Shown here: positions 36,266 to 45,260 of the stretch, piece by piece | How the letters are laid out: every line of letters starts with the position of its first letter | Numbering within the stretch: the stretch's first letter is position 1 | From: Companilactobacillus baiquanensis | GTDB lineage: Bacteria > Bacillota > Bacilli > Lactobacillales > Lactobacillaceae | Length of the DNA stretch: 64,000 nucleotides | Reading direction: 5' to 3' | Assembly: GCF_003946605.1 (NCBI RefSeq) | Contig: NZ_RHOQ01000002.1 | Location: 124,001 to 188,000 of the forward strand | Notes under the pieces: generated by a model | The model's input: only the letters and a program-made list of their open reading frames with translations | The model's database searches: none | What the model was told of the DNA's origin: nothing | Made by a program: the position numbers and the translations under genes

Positions 36266-36423
36266 ATTATTCCTTCAAATGGTTTATTTTTTTAAACGGA
36301 TGATGATTATAATAATTACATGGATTAAAAAAGTCAATACAATAATTTATTGATATTAATGCATTGACTTTAATTATATTAAATGTTTCAATAGTTTAAA
36401 AATATAAACCATAGAGGCTTTAA

Positions 36424-36762
36424 ATGTCAGAATTAATAAAATTGAAACATGAATTCGCTAAATCCAGTGATTTTTTAGTAGCATTGGGAGATAAAAAAAG
36501 ACAGAATATTATTATTGCTTTGATGAATCAAAAAGTTATTCTTAGAGGTCTTCAAGTGACTGATCTTGTAGAAGTAACAGGGTTGTCCCGTCCCGCCGTA
36601 TCACATCATCTAAAGATTTTAAAAGATGTAAACTTAGTTGACTATCGACGAGAAGGAACGAAAAACTTCTATTATTTAACGCACGAAAACAAAGAATTTA
36701 AAAAAATGAAATTACTCTCAGAGCATGTGATGGAGGTAGTCAAATGCAATCGTCAAATATAA
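36424..36762 (+). CDS. ArsR-family winged-helix regulator
   Basis: This is a 112-residue regulator whose recognition helix region TGLSRPAVSHHLKILKD is typical of ArsR/SmtB. It has no metal-binding Cys cluster, so it may sense something other than metal. The gene overlaps the next one by 19 bases and is divergent from the quinone oxidoreductase, a likely target. Confidence 0.85.
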   Translation: MSELIKLKHEFAKSSDFLVALGDKKRQNIIIALMNQKVILRGLQVTDLVEVTGLSRPAVSHHLKILKDVNLVDYRREGTKNFYYLTHENKEFKKMKLLSEHVMEVVKCNRQI

Positions 36763-37448
36763 AAAAGGTTCTAATTGTTTTAACTAATACTCTAAAGTAT
36801 GGGACAAAAAATGAAGCCACTGGATTATGGTTAGGTGAAGCTACAGAGTTTGCCAAGATCATTCAAGATGCAGGTTATAAAATTGACTACGTTAGCCCTA
36901 AGGGGGGATTTGTACCGCTTGATCCTCGTAGTATGAAGTATATTGATGACGAGATTATGGATTTTTACGAATCTGAAGATTTTCAAAATCGCGCTTTGAG
37001 AAATTCATTAGCACCAGACGAGATTGATCCTGATGACTACACAGCAATCTATTATGCTGGTGGCCATGGAGTAATGTGGGATTTTCCTAACAATATTCCT
37101 ATTCAACAAATCGCTTCAAAAATTTACCAAAATGGTGGTTTTGTGACCTCTGTCTGCCATGGCATTGCTGGATTGTTAAACATTAAATTACCTAGCAATA
37201 AATATTTAATTTCTGGTCATAAGATTACATGTTTTACAAAATCAGAAGAAGTTTTGGCGGGTAAGAATAAACTTGTTCCATTTTTTAATCAAATTGCGGC
37301 CGAAAAACGTGGAGCTGATTTTGTAAAAAAACGTGCCTATCGTGAATACGCAATTCAAGATGGACAATTGATAACAGGACAAAATCCATTTTCAGCCAAA
37401 GCTGTCGCAAGACTGCTAGTAAAAAATCTTAACAAAAAAATTGGATAA
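36744..37448 (+). CDS. DJ-1/PfpI family protein (class I glutamine-amidotransferase-like)
   Basis: This is a 234-residue protein with the nucleophile elbow in VTSVCHGIAGLL and the upstream YYAGGHGVMWDFPNN block, characteristic of Hsp31-like DJ-1 proteins (glyoxalase III or chaperone activity is possible). It starts within the ArsR gene behind GGAGG, so both are one unit. Confidence 0.85.
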   Translation: MQSSNIKKVLIVLTNTLKYGTKNEATGLWLGEATEFAKIIQDAGYKIDYVSPKGGFVPLDPRSMKYIDDEIMDFYESEDFQNRALRNSLAPDEIDPDDYTAIYYAGGHGVMWDFPNNIPIQQIASKIYQNGGFVTSVCHGIAGLLNIKLPSNKYLISGHKITCFTKSEEVLAGKNKLVPFFNQIAAEKRGADFVKKRAYREYAIQDGQLITGQNPFSAKAVARLLVKNLNKKIG

Positions 37449-37491
37449 ATATCAAAAATTTTAGGATAGTGAAATAATCTACAAGGAAGCG

Positions 37492-37512
37492 CTTTCGTCG
37501 CCTCCTTTTTTT
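37492..37512 (+). terminator. Terminator after the DJ-1-like gene
   Basis: AGGA.GCG pairs with CGC.TCCT around CTTTCGT, followed by TTTTTTT. Confidence 0.7.
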
Positions 37513-37580
37513 GTTATTCTAATAATGTTCTTTGCCTCAGTAATTAAAAATTACAAAGGAGGTGTAAGAAAGTTTAGTTA

Positions 37581-38942
37581 TTGAGCAAATCTAAAAGAAC
37601 AATAAAGAAATTTATCAAAAAGAGGGATTTGATGAATGTAACAATGAATTTAACTACTTTATTGGTTTCTTTAGTTGCCTGTTATTTTATTTATGTGCTG
37701 AATAAAAAGACCAATTTTACATTTACTTCGGTAGTGGCTTTGATAGTTGGTATAGTCATAGGACTTATCTTTAAAGGAGATACTTCTTATGTTGCCGTTC
37801 TGGGAACTATTTATACAAGGGTCATTTCAATGATGGTTATTCCATTATTGATGGTTTCACTGATAAAAAGTATTTACTCAATGCAATCTTTAAAACAACT
37901 AAAAAAAATAGGGTCGAAATCACTTTTCTGGTTACTTTTTCAGACGTTATTAGCAGCAATCGTCGGTGCTGCATTAGCTGTTGGATCTGGTATTGGTAAA
38001 GGCAGCCATTTGAGTGTTGTGAATGGATTTAAAGTTGAGAAAATTCCAAAATTTACGGAAGTAATTACGGATTTCTTTTCTGATAATCTATTCACTTCAA
38101 TGGCTGAAGGAAAAGTTATTCCAATTGTTTTCTTCTCGATTATTGTTGGAATTGCCGTAGTAGCCTTATCAAGTAAACGTCCGAAGTCAATGAAAACATT
38201 TAAGGCTTTTATTGATGACTGCCATGATATTGTCTATCAAATTATTCGCGTAATTATTAAATTTTTACCATATTCAATTATCTTTTTGATGGCAGATACA
38301 ATTGGGACTAGTGATGCTAAAGCTTTGATGCCACTAGTAACAATTATCGTTTTAGCCTTTGTTGGTTGTTTCTTCCATATGTATGTAACAGACAGTATTT
38401 TATTGAAGCTTGTTGCTAAAAGATCACCGGTTCAATATTTTAAAAATATTATGCCGGCCCAACTGATGGCTTTCTCATCAAGAAGTTCATCTGGAACTTT
38501 GCCTTTATATGTTGAATGTCTGACTAAAAAAGAAGGCGTTTCTGAAAGTATAGCTAATTTTGTAGGTCCATTAGGAACTACGGTAGGAATGTCGGGATGT
38601 GCTGGGATATGGCCGCCATTACTATCAATTTACGCTATGAATTCATTGGGTATGAATGTTTCTTTGCTTCAAGTTGTTGTAATAGTTCTACTTTGTCCAG
38701 TAGTGTCATTAGGAACAGCTGGGGTTCCGGGCGGTGGCATTATGCTTGCAACAGCAATGTTTGTAACGCTTGGATTACCCGTAGAATTGGTAAGTATCTT
38801 TGCTGGGATTGATGCTTTTGCCAATATGGCAAGAACAACTACTAATGTCACTAGTTCAATGGTGGCCGCAACCTTGGTCAATGCTTCAGAAAACAAGGTA
38901 GCAGTAGCTGATTCACCAAAAACAAAGCCAGCTATGGCTTAG
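37581..38942 (+). CDS. Dicarboxylate/amino acid:cation symporter (TcyP-like)
   Basis: This is a 453-residue membrane symporter of the DAACS family with about eight to ten hydrophobic segments. The HP1-type motif SSRSSSGTLPLYVECL and the GTTVGMSGCAG and GVPGGGIMLA blocks are present. It resembles the cystine carrier TcyP, but glutamate or dicarboxylates are possible. The start is uncertain: TTG 37581 sits 16 bases after a strong AAAGGAGGTG, while ATG 37632 has AGAGGGA and would give 436 residues. Confidence 0.82.
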   Translation: MSKSKRTIKKFIKKRDLMNVTMNLTTLLVSLVACYFIYVLNKKTNFTFTSVVALIVGIVIGLIFKGDTSYVAVLGTIYTRVISMMVIPLLMVSLIKSIYSMQSLKQLKKIGSKSLFWLLFQTLLAAIVGAALAVGSGIGKGSHLSVVNGFKVEKIPKFTEVITDFFSDNLFTSMAEGKVIPIVFFSIIVGIAVVALSSKRPKSMKTFKAFIDDCHDIVYQIIRVIIKFLPYSIIFLMADTIGTSDAKALMPLVTIIVLAFVGCFFHMYVTDSILLKLVAKRSPVQYFKNIMPAQLMAFSSRSSSGTLPLYVECLTKKEGVSESIANFVGPLGTTVGMSGCAGIWPPLLSIYAMNSLGMNVSLLQVVVIVLLCPVVSLGTAGVPGGGIMLATAMFVTLGLPVELVSIFAGIDAFANMARTTTNVTSSMVAATLVNASENKVAVADSPKTKPAMA

Positions 38943-38984
38943 ATAGTTGAACCAAATATATTCAGCTTTCTAGTATGAATAAAG

Positions 38985-39014
38985 ATCACAATTCTTGATG
39001 GATTGTGATTTTTT
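38985..39014 (+). terminator. Terminator of the symporter gene
   Basis: ATCACAAT pairs with ATTGTGAT around a 9-base loop, followed by TTTTTT. Confidence 0.8.
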
Positions 39015-39038
39015 ATTTGGTCTTTGAATGCCGTCTCC

Positions 39039-39209
39039 AGTTGAAAACGAGAAAAAGCCCGCTGTGAGGAACGCTTGAAGTCACGGTCTTCAAGCTCGAT
39101 TTTGAACTTCGCAAAGTGCGCGAATTTCAAAATACGTCCTGTGCTGTAAGAACGAGAAGTACACTCGTTCTAACACCACGTTCACGGCGGGTTTTTCTCG
39201 TTTTCAACT
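39039..39209. repeat. Cloverleaf-like inverted repeat element, copy 2 (171 bp)
   Basis: It has the same orientation as copy 1. Outer arms AGTTGAAAACGAGAAAAA and CCCGC pair with the 3' end. Hairpins: CTTGAA/TTCAAG with loop containing TCACGGT, the shared central palindrome TTCGCAAAGTGCGCGAA, and AGAACGAG/CTCGTTCT. Stem sequences differ from copy 1 but pairing is kept. Confidence 0.8.
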
Positions 39210-39264
39210 TCCGACTGAATTGTACTTGAACTGATTTTTGTCCATCGTTATATAGATAAATAGT

Positions 39265-39305
39265 AAAAGGTAGCAAACAGATAAAAAATCTATTTACTAC
39301 CTTTT
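39265..39305. terminator. Hairpin between two cloverleaf elements
   Basis: AAAAGGTAG pairs with CTACCTTTT with additional inner AAA.AGAT/ATCT.TTT pairing. Possible bidirectional terminator. Confidence 0.5.
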
Positions 39306-39406
39306 GTACATTGTACGTGTATCAAAACATATTTTTTTACTAAAAACACACGATCTTAGTAGGCTTCGTTACATGATATTCCATATAAAATTAAAACCAA
39401 CATTTA

Positions 39407-39576
39407 GCAACTGAGCATGAGAAGTTTTGGCAGCAGTGCAAGTGGTGTTAAGGCTTTAGCCTTTACACCACAGGACGAGTTTTGAAATTCGCGTACCTTG
39501 CGAAGTTCAAAATCGAGATTGGAGACCGTGGCTCCAATCGGTCCCAGTGCAGCCAAAGTTTCTCATGCTCAGTTGC
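39407..39576. repeat. Cloverleaf-like inverted repeat element, copy 3 (170 bp, inverted)
   Basis: Opposite orientation to copies 1 and 2. The outer arm GCAACTGAGCATGAGAA pairs with its perfect complement at the other end. Inner hairpins GTGGTGTTAAGGCT/AGCCTTTACACCAC and GATTGGAG/CTCCAATC flank the shared central palindrome. Confidence 0.8.
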
Positions 39577-39602
39577 GGCACCCCCAAATACTCACCAGTA
39601 AT

Positions 39603-40679
39603 TTATTTTGAATTAACAACATCTTGATAATACTTAGGAGTAAAACCAGTTCTTTCTTTAAATGATTTACTAAAGTGGCTCTGATTACTAAAATTTAACG
39701 CTGAAGCGATGGCATTTATTGACATTGAAGTATTTCTTAATAGGTATTTTGATTCAGATACTTTTTTATTAATAATGAATGTTCGTAAAGGTGTTCCAGT
39801 CTCGTGTTTGAATAATGACGATAAGTAACTAGGATTCATATCTAAGTAATCGCTGATAGTGTCATTATTTATCGGTTTGTAAATATTAACGTTAATAAAT
39901 TCAACTGCATCATTAATACATTTAGAATTGTAATTTTTGGCGTTGTTTTTAAGGAGACTGTAATATTCAACGGCAATATGCTCTATGAATAACTGAATAT
40001 CGTCGGAGCTTTGAATTCTATCTAATTGAATCGTTAATTTGTCAGTTAACCTTAAGGTTATTCCTACTGGGCAATTTTTTCGTATACAAGTTCTTGAAAC
40101 TAAGGTTAATAAAATAATAATGCGATATTTTTGAGAAGTGAGTTTATCTTTTGATAGGGGCGTATTACTTAAATTTATTATTTTATTAAATAGTATTTGT
40201 ACGTTTTGTTTATTACCTCGAACAAGTTCATGCATTGCTATTTCTTCTAATTGAAATTTATTCTCAATATTGTACATTTTGAAATCTTGATTAAAATTAT
40301 TTTCGATATTGCGACGATTTAAATTTTGAGGAAGATTGATCAAATCGGATGTCATTTTATCTGACTTTAAAAAATCAACGCCAATTTCAACGTATTTTTG
40401 CATATTAATTAGTTGTTTGTCGAGTCTGCTTTGTTCTTCTTCTGTGACGGCAAACATGTATTCAGCGTCGTTAACTGAAAACTTAGTTGCGGCAACAATA
40501 TCTGAACTAAGTTTTAAAATATTAACTGTTTTAGAAGTGTTTCTATCCCAAAGTTTTTCGGAAATCGTATTGAGAAAAATAGTGTCATTGATTTCATACT
40601 CAAATATACAAACCTTATTTTTATACAGAGCAAATGGAATAGGTGAAATTTTTTTAAGGAAAGGCACTTTAGTGAGCAT
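39603..40679 (-). CDS. AraC-family transcriptional regulator
   Basis: This is a 358-residue regulator. The C-terminal ~100 residues contain two helix-turn-helix motifs (DTISDYLDMNPSYLSSLFK and INAIASALNFSNQSHFSKSF) followed by FKERTGFTPKYY, the AraC signature. The N-terminal ~250 residues match no domain I recognise and could sense a ligand. Start ATG 40679 follows AGGAGG. No target gene is adjacent, and its effector is unknown. Confidence 0.85.
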   Translation of the reverse strand: MLTKVPFLKKISPIPFALYKNKVCIFEYEINDTIFLNTISEKLWDRNTSKTVNILKLSSDIVAATKFSVNDAEYMFAVTEEEQSRLDKQLINMQKYVEIGVDFLKSDKMTSDLINLPQNLNRRNIENNFNQDFKMYNIENKFQLEEIAMHELVRGNKQNVQILFNKIINLSNTPLSKDKLTSQKYRIIILLTLVSRTCIRKNCPVGITLRLTDKLTIQLDRIQSSDDIQLFIEHIAVEYYSLLKNNAKNYNSKCINDAVEFINVNIYKPINNDTISDYLDMNPSYLSSLFKHETGTPLRTFIINKKVSESKYLLRNTSMSINAIASALNFSNQSHFSKSFKERTGFTPKYYQDVVNSK

Positions 40680-40939
40680 GGTAAGTTGTCCTCCTAAGTA
40701 TAATTATTCTACTGTTACAATATACACCATGTGAAACCGATACAACTAATGTAAAGTGAATAATTATTAGGTGATTAACGGACTATTTGTTCTATCATAT
40801 TGTAACTTTTAAAAAGTAGATTCTATATCTAGTATTGCAAAATTGTAAAGCATACAAGATGTTCCATGTGAAACAATTTACCTTTTAAATATGTCACTAT
40901 ATTAAAATTATTATTGATGTTTGAAAGCAGATACAAATT

Positions 40940-41971
40940 TTAATTCACGATTCCTAGATCGATCATAGATTGTGCAGTTGCAATGATGGCGTCTTTGGCC
41001 GAACGGGGATGCCAATCTAATACATTTACTGCCTTCTTATTACTAGTTTCTGCGTAAACACCTAACAATGATGCAACCATTTTTAATTGAGGATCAAATA
41101 AGGAGGCCAACTTTATCAAAAAATTCGGCATAACTTTTGTAGGGAGAACACTTGCATATTTTGGGAATGCTTCTCTTAAAATGTTAGCAACATCAAGCAT
41201 TGAGAGTGTTTCGCCTGTTGTAGCCAAAAAGCGTTCACCATTTGCTTTAGAAGATGTCATCGCTAATAAATGTAAACTGGCAACATCACGAACATCAACA
41301 TATCCAGAATCTACATTGGGTACTGCTTTAATTTTACCTTCAAGTAATTGTTGAATTTGGATATTGGAATGTGAATAATCTGAAGCTAAGACCGGTCCCA
41401 TAACTCCAACGGGATTAACAACGGATAATTCGAGCCCGTTACCTTCAGTTTTAATAAAATTCCAAGCGGCATGTTCAGATAAAGTTTTGGATTTTTGATA
41501 AGGATGGATATTTTTTGCCTCTAAATTAGACCAGTCTTCTTCGGTATAAGGAGTGGTCCTATTTTTGTGGCCCGCAAAGATTGCACCATAAGCTGACGTT
41601 AAAACAACACGTTTAACTCCTTGATCACGAGCCGACCTTAAAACTCTCAATACACCATTAACAGCGGGTTTAATCATTTCATCTTCGTTTTTAAAATTTA
41701 ATGTTGGGGTTGGGGAAGCAGGGTGAATAGCATAAGTTGCTCCCTTCATAACATTTTCCCAATTCTTGTCTGAAGTTAAATCGGCTTTAGCAAATGACAA
41801 ATTTGAGAAATCTGTTATTCCACCTTGAGTTAGTAATTTTTTAACTAAATCTATTTTCTTTGAAGATCTAACAGTAGTTCTAACTCGATAACCTTGTTGT
41901 AATAATTGAATAATAATATGTGATGCAATGAAACCACTTCCGCCTGTTACTACTACTAATTGATTTTTCAT
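40940..41971 (-). CDS. NAD(P)-dependent epimerase/dehydratase-like reductase (extended SDR, dihydroflavonol-reductase-like)
   Basis: This is a 343-residue extended short-chain dehydrogenase. The N-terminal VVVTGGSGFIASHIIIQLL is the dinucleotide fold and the catalytic YQKSK is in HPYQKSKTLSEHAAW. It is closest to the dihydroflavonol-4-reductase/aldehyde reductase subgroup. Divergent from a TetR regulator with an operator-like palindrome between them, so it is probably the regulator's target. Confidence 0.85.
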   Translation of the reverse strand: MKNQLVVVTGGSGFIASHIIIQLLQQGYRVRTTVRSSKKIDLVKKLLTQGGITDFSNLSFAKADLTSDKNWENVMKGATYAIHPASPTPTLNFKNEDEMIKPAVNGVLRVLRSARDQGVKRVVLTSAYGAIFAGHKNRTTPYTEEDWSNLEAKNIHPYQKSKTLSEHAAWNFIKTEGNGLELSVVNPVGVMGPVLASDYSHSNIQIQQLLEGKIKAVPNVDSGYVDVRDVASLHLLAMTSSKANGERFLATTGETLSMLDVANILREAFPKYASVLPTKVMPNFLIKLASLFDPQLKMVASLLGVYAETSNKKAVNVLDWHPRSAKDAIIATAQSMIDLGIVN

Positions 41972-41994
41972 ATTTAATACCTACACTTTTTTTA

Positions 41995-42047
41995 TTTACT
42001 ATCGTTACACTTGTAACATCTGTAAATGCATATTACAATGTGAGTAG
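41995..42047. promoter_or_regulatory. Candidate TetR operator
   Basis: TTACACTTGTAA (42005-42016) is a perfect palindrome, and TTACAATGTGA (42033-42043) is a second related half. Together with flanking TTTACTA and TAGTAAA they form a larger inverted repeat between the divergent genes. Confidence 0.5.
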
Positions 42048-42097
42048 TAAATATTCAAGCAAACAAAGGGCATCTGTGACAGAAAGGAAAAATTGTA

Positions 42098-42658
42098 ATG
42101 GCAGCTACTAAACATGCACAATTAATTAAGCAAGACTCTCAAACTTATTTAACGACAGCATTACTAAAGTTATTAGAAAATAAAAATTTCAACGAGATTA
42201 CTATTAGTCAGGTCGTTAAAATCGCCGGCGTAAGCAGAATGGCATTTTATAGGAATTTTGAGACACTTGATGATTTGTTGAAAGCCTATTTTGAACCATT
42301 GATACGGAAAAGATTTGAAGAGATTAAAAATAAAGTGTCTGAACGAGAGAAATTAGAAAGTATAGGAGTATTTTTCACTGATTATGCCGATATTTTAAAA
42401 TTATCTTCAGAACATGGATTTGAATATATTATCAAAGATATTTTTAATCAGAATATGATAGATTTTTATGAAAATTTATCTTTGCCTAAAGATTTAAGTT
42501 CTATTAAAAGAAAGTATTGGACTACTTTTATGAGTTCTGGTGTCTATGCGATTTGGCGAGAGTGGCTGATCGGTGGTAGAAAAGAATCTTTAGAGGAGAT
42601 ACATTCGATATTGGCAAGTTTTCAAAATTCGACAATGCAGTCATTGATCAGAGCGTGA
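42098..42658 (+). CDS. TetR/AcrR-family regulator
   Basis: This is a 186-residue regulator. The N-terminal HTH is ITISQVVKIAGVSRMAFYRNF, and the C-terminal helical domain resembles the TetR_C_8 type. It is divergent from the extended SDR gene. Its stop codon lies within the next inverted repeat (42653-42763), which therefore also serves as its transcript end. Confidence 0.86.
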   Translation: MAATKHAQLIKQDSQTYLTTALLKLLENKNFNEITISQVVKIAGVSRMAFYRNFETLDDLLKAYFEPLIRKRFEEIKNKVSEREKLESIGVFFTDYADILKLSSEHGFEYIIKDIFNQNMIDFYENLSLPKDLSSIKRKYWTTFMSSGVYAIWREWLIGGRKESLEEIHSILASFQNSTMQSLIRA

Positions 42659-42763
42659 TATAAGGCGGTTAGAGACCGAGCATATCCTAGGATATCGAAT
42701 AATTGTGTACTTTCAATTGTTCGATATTCGTAGATAAGCGGAGGTCTCTGCCTTATATCACGC
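42653..42763. repeat. Nested inverted repeat (111 bp), GAATAATTG hairpin family
   Basis: The outer arm GCGTGATATAAGGC..AGAGACC pairs with GGTCTCTGCCTTATATCACGC. Inside, GGATATCGAATAATTG pairs with CAATTGTTCGATATTC around an 8-base loop identical to that at 32880-32887. Its last 30 bases recur exactly, inverted, at 44266-44295. Confidence 0.8.
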
Positions 42764-42885
42764 GTTTAAATAAATCATAATAAGATGGTTTATTTTTTTA
42801 ATTAAACTTGTTGACAATAAAATAACAAGTTGTTAAGATAATACCTGTAATTAATAAAACAACAAATAAAAGAAGGTAAATAAAT

Positions 42886-43743
42886 ATGAAATATGCAATT
42901 TCAGCTGCAACTGGTAATTTTGGACAAATCGTGATCCCTGAACTATTGAAGAAAATCAATGCTAGTGATATCACCGCTATTGTTAGAAATACTGATAAGG
43001 CAAAAAAGGTTTTACCAGCAGGTATAAATATTGAAAAGGCCGATTATACTGACAAGGATGCTTTAACTAAGGCTTTAAAAGGAATTGATAAGCTATTATT
43101 CATTTCTTCTGTTCCTGGTGGAGCTATTCCTCGTGAGACACAACATAAAAATGTAGTTGACGCTGCTAAAGATGCTGGCGTAAGTTATATTGCCTATACT
43201 AGTTTTGCTAAAGCAGATGATGCCAAGTCCGCCTTATCATCTGACCATAAAGCAACCGAAAAAATGATCAAAGAGAGCGGCATGAAGTATTCATTTTTAC
43301 GTAACGCTTGGTATTTAGAGAATGAAACAAGCTATCTTAAAGCTGGAGCAAATGGACAAGATGCTCTATATGCTGCCGGAGATGGTAAGATTGGCTTTGC
43401 CTTGGAACGTGAATATGCAATTGGAGCTGCCAAAGTTATGGAATTGGACAATGCCAAAAAAGTTTATGAATTTGCTGGCAAACCAGTTTCATATGCAGAA
43501 CTAGGACAAGCAGTGAAAGAAGTTACAGGCAAAGATTTTGAATTTAAGAGTGTTTCTGATGATGAATACCGTACAGGTTTGATCAAATCTGGTTTTGATG
43601 AAGGAACTGCTGATGTCTTTGTTGGTATGCAAAATATGATGCGTGATAATGAGTTAAATGTTTCATCTAGTGATCTTCCAGACGTTTTAGGTCATGAACT
43701 AACTCCCCTTACTGATGCAATCAAAGAAATTTTGAATCGCTAG
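42886..43743 (+). CDS. NmrA-like NAD(P)-binding protein (quinone oxidoreductase 2 type)
   Basis: This is a 285-residue atypical SDR with the N-terminal MKYAISAATGNFGQIVIPELL nucleotide-binding motif and an NmrA/QorB-like layout. The active Tyr-Lys pair of classical SDRs is not evident, as expected for the group. Followed by an Rrf2 regulator 49 bases later; this gene pair, often redox-linked, may be co-regulated. Start ATG has AGAAGG upstream. Confidence 0.84.
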   Translation: MKYAISAATGNFGQIVIPELLKKINASDITAIVRNTDKAKKVLPAGINIEKADYTDKDALTKALKGIDKLLFISSVPGGAIPRETQHKNVVDAAKDAGVSYIAYTSFAKADDAKSALSSDHKATEKMIKESGMKYSFLRNAWYLENETSYLKAGANGQDALYAAGDGKIGFALEREYAIGAAKVMELDNAKKVYEFAGKPVSYAELGQAVKEVTGKDFEFKSVSDDEYRTGLIKSGFDEGTADVFVGMQNMMRDNELNVSSSDLPDVLGHELTPLTDAIKEILNR

Positions 43744-43792
43744 GTATTTGAGTATAATAGGGTGAGTATGTTTTAGAGAGGAAGTGACCATC

Positions 43793-44239
43793 ATGAAGTA
43801 TTCCTATAAGTTGAGTGATGCAATTCATATTTTAGTTTATATCGATATTATTCCAGACGAGAATATTAGTAGTACCGATATTGCCGAAAGTATTGAAGCA
43901 AACGCCAGCGTTGTTCGTAAATTGATGGCAAATCTTAAAAAAGCCGGTTTGTTAGACAGCCAAGTGGGTGCAGCACATCCAAAACTTGCTAAACCAGCTG
44001 ATACGATCACACTATTAGATGTTTTTAAAGCAGTGGAAACGAATCATGAACTATTACATGTTGATCCAAGAACTAATATGGATTGTCCAGTTGGAGCAAA
44101 TATCCAGCAAACACTTAATAGTGCTTATGAAAGAGTGCAAAAGGCTGCCGAAAATGAAATGTCGAATCTAACGATTCAAGATATGATCGATAATATTCAA
44201 GATTTACGACAAAATAAAAAAAATGGTACCGAAAATTAA
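43793..44239 (+). CDS. Rrf2-family winged-helix regulator
   Basis: This is a 148-residue Rrf2 protein from ATG 43793, with AGAGAGGAAG upstream; a GTG three codons earlier would overlap that site. The recognition region is SIEANASVVRKLMANLKKAG. It has one Cys only (MDCPVGA), so it cannot bind a classical three-Cys Fe-S cluster. It probably controls the preceding NAD(P)-binding gene. Confidence 0.84.
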   Translation: MKYSYKLSDAIHILVYIDIIPDENISSTDIAESIEANASVVRKLMANLKKAGLLDSQVGAAHPKLAKPADTITLLDVFKAVETNHELLHVDPRTNMDCPVGANIQQTLNSAYERVQKAAENEMSNLTIQDMIDNIQDLRQNKKNGTEN

Positions 44240-44259
44240 ATTTCGGTACCATTTTTTTT
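44220..44259 (+). terminator. Terminator of the Rrf2 gene
   Basis: AAATGGTACCGAAA pairs with TTTCGGTACCATTT around ATTAAA, followed by a run of T. The first strand overlaps the end of the coding sequence. Confidence 0.9.
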
Positions 44260-44265
44260 GGAAAT

Positions 44266-44302
44266 GCGTGATATAAGGCAGAGACCTCCGCTTATATCAT
44301 GC
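44266..44302. repeat. Short inverted copy of the 42653-42763 element
   Basis: GCGTGATATAAGGCAGAGAC and the following ten bases are an exact reverse complement of 42734-42763 (30 of 30). It forms its own hairpin GCGTGATATAAG/CTTATATCATGC and lacks the inner stem. Confidence 0.8.
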
Positions 44303-44303
44303 C

Positions 44304-45242
44304 CTATTTTTCATAACTTTGAATTGAATCAAAAATATATTTAACAAAGGCTTCACGATCAACGTCTTCAAGAACTTTAATGTTATTTTCTTTTGAAGCA
44401 TAGACACGGCGATCGGGATAGGTCATACCGCGGAATTCATCATTTGTAAGTGAAACATCGATTGGATAACTCTCACTCTTAGTAAATAGTTCTGGTGCGA
44501 TCAAGCTGATAACTGCACATGCGTCATGAACGGGGATTTTTGTGTGGCCATTTTTAAGTTCGGCAGCGGAATAGAATTCCATGATCGAACTTGCCATTAC
44601 GCCAACATGACCGAGGTCTTTAATATGATCGATCTCGTCCATCTTCATATAGGCTTTGTTTTCAGTTAAATTAAGTCCTGAAAGTGTAATAGGCAATCCA
44701 GATTCAAAGACGATCTTTGCAGCTTCCGGATCAACATAGGCATTAAATTCAGCTGCTAAAGTAATATTTCCTTGTAAAGTTGAACCACCCATAATATAGA
44801 TATGTTCAATATTTTCTTTTACTTCAGGGAAAACCTTGAGTAGCAGAGCAATGTTTGTTAGTGGTGCAGTGGCAACGATATTAACTTTCTCGTCACAGTT
44901 TGAAATACGATCATATAAATATGTAACGGCGTTATTACTTGTTAATGGATAGTCTTTACTATTTTCAGGGAAGTCATATCCATCCATACCGGTTTTTCCA
45001 TGAACTTGACTAGCAGTTTCAATTTCTTTAACTAATGGAGTTGCTTGACCAGAAGCGAGCTCGGCGTTTGAACCTAAAAATGTTAGTAATTTTTTGGCGT
45101 TCGCTGTCACGTAGTCCAATTGAACATTTCCACCAACGGTTGTTACACCGATCAGGTCTGCCTTTTCAGGGTGGGCTAATAGAACGGTCAATGCAATGGC
45201 GTCATCAATACCAGGATCACAGTCCATAATTACTTTTGTCAT
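44304..45242 (-). CDS. Ribonucleoside hydrolase (IunH/RihC family)
   Basis: This is a 312-residue nucleoside hydrolase releasing ribose from nucleosides. The N-terminal MDCDPGIDDAIAL holds the Asp cluster that binds Ca2+, and the second metal/ribose motif is in AEFNAYVDPEAA. The C-terminal VHDACAV carries the conserved His and Asp. It is 18 bases from the upstream MarR gene and probably in the same transcript. Confidence 0.9.
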   Translation of the reverse strand: MTKVIMDCDPGIDDAIALTVLLAHPEKADLIGVTTVGGNVQLDYVTANAKKLLTFLGSNAELASGQATPLVKEIETASQVHGKTGMDGYDFPENSKDYPLTSNNAVTYLYDRISNCDEKVNIVATAPLTNIALLLKVFPEVKENIEHIYIMGGSTLQGNITLAAEFNAYVDPEAAKIVFESGLPITLSGLNLTENKAYMKMDEIDHIKDLGHVGVMASSIMEFYSAAELKNGHTKIPVHDACAVISLIAPELFTKSESYPIDVSLTNDEFRGMTYPDRRVYASKENNIKVLEDVDREAFVKYIFDSIQSYEK

Positions 45243-45260
45243 TACTTAATTACCTCACTT

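Larger units (their letters stand above)
38943..39602. other. Gene-free region carrying two cloverleaf repeats and two hairpins
   Basis: This 660-base stretch holds the symporter terminator, cloverleaf copies 2 and 3 in opposite orientation, and a hairpin at 39265-39305 between them. I see no coding signal beyond shadow frames created by the repeats. Confidence 0.7.

Noticed and set aside
37492..37508. cre-like GGAAGCGCTTTCG
   Set aside because: First bases do not fit the consensus and the sequence is accounted for as the stem of a terminator.
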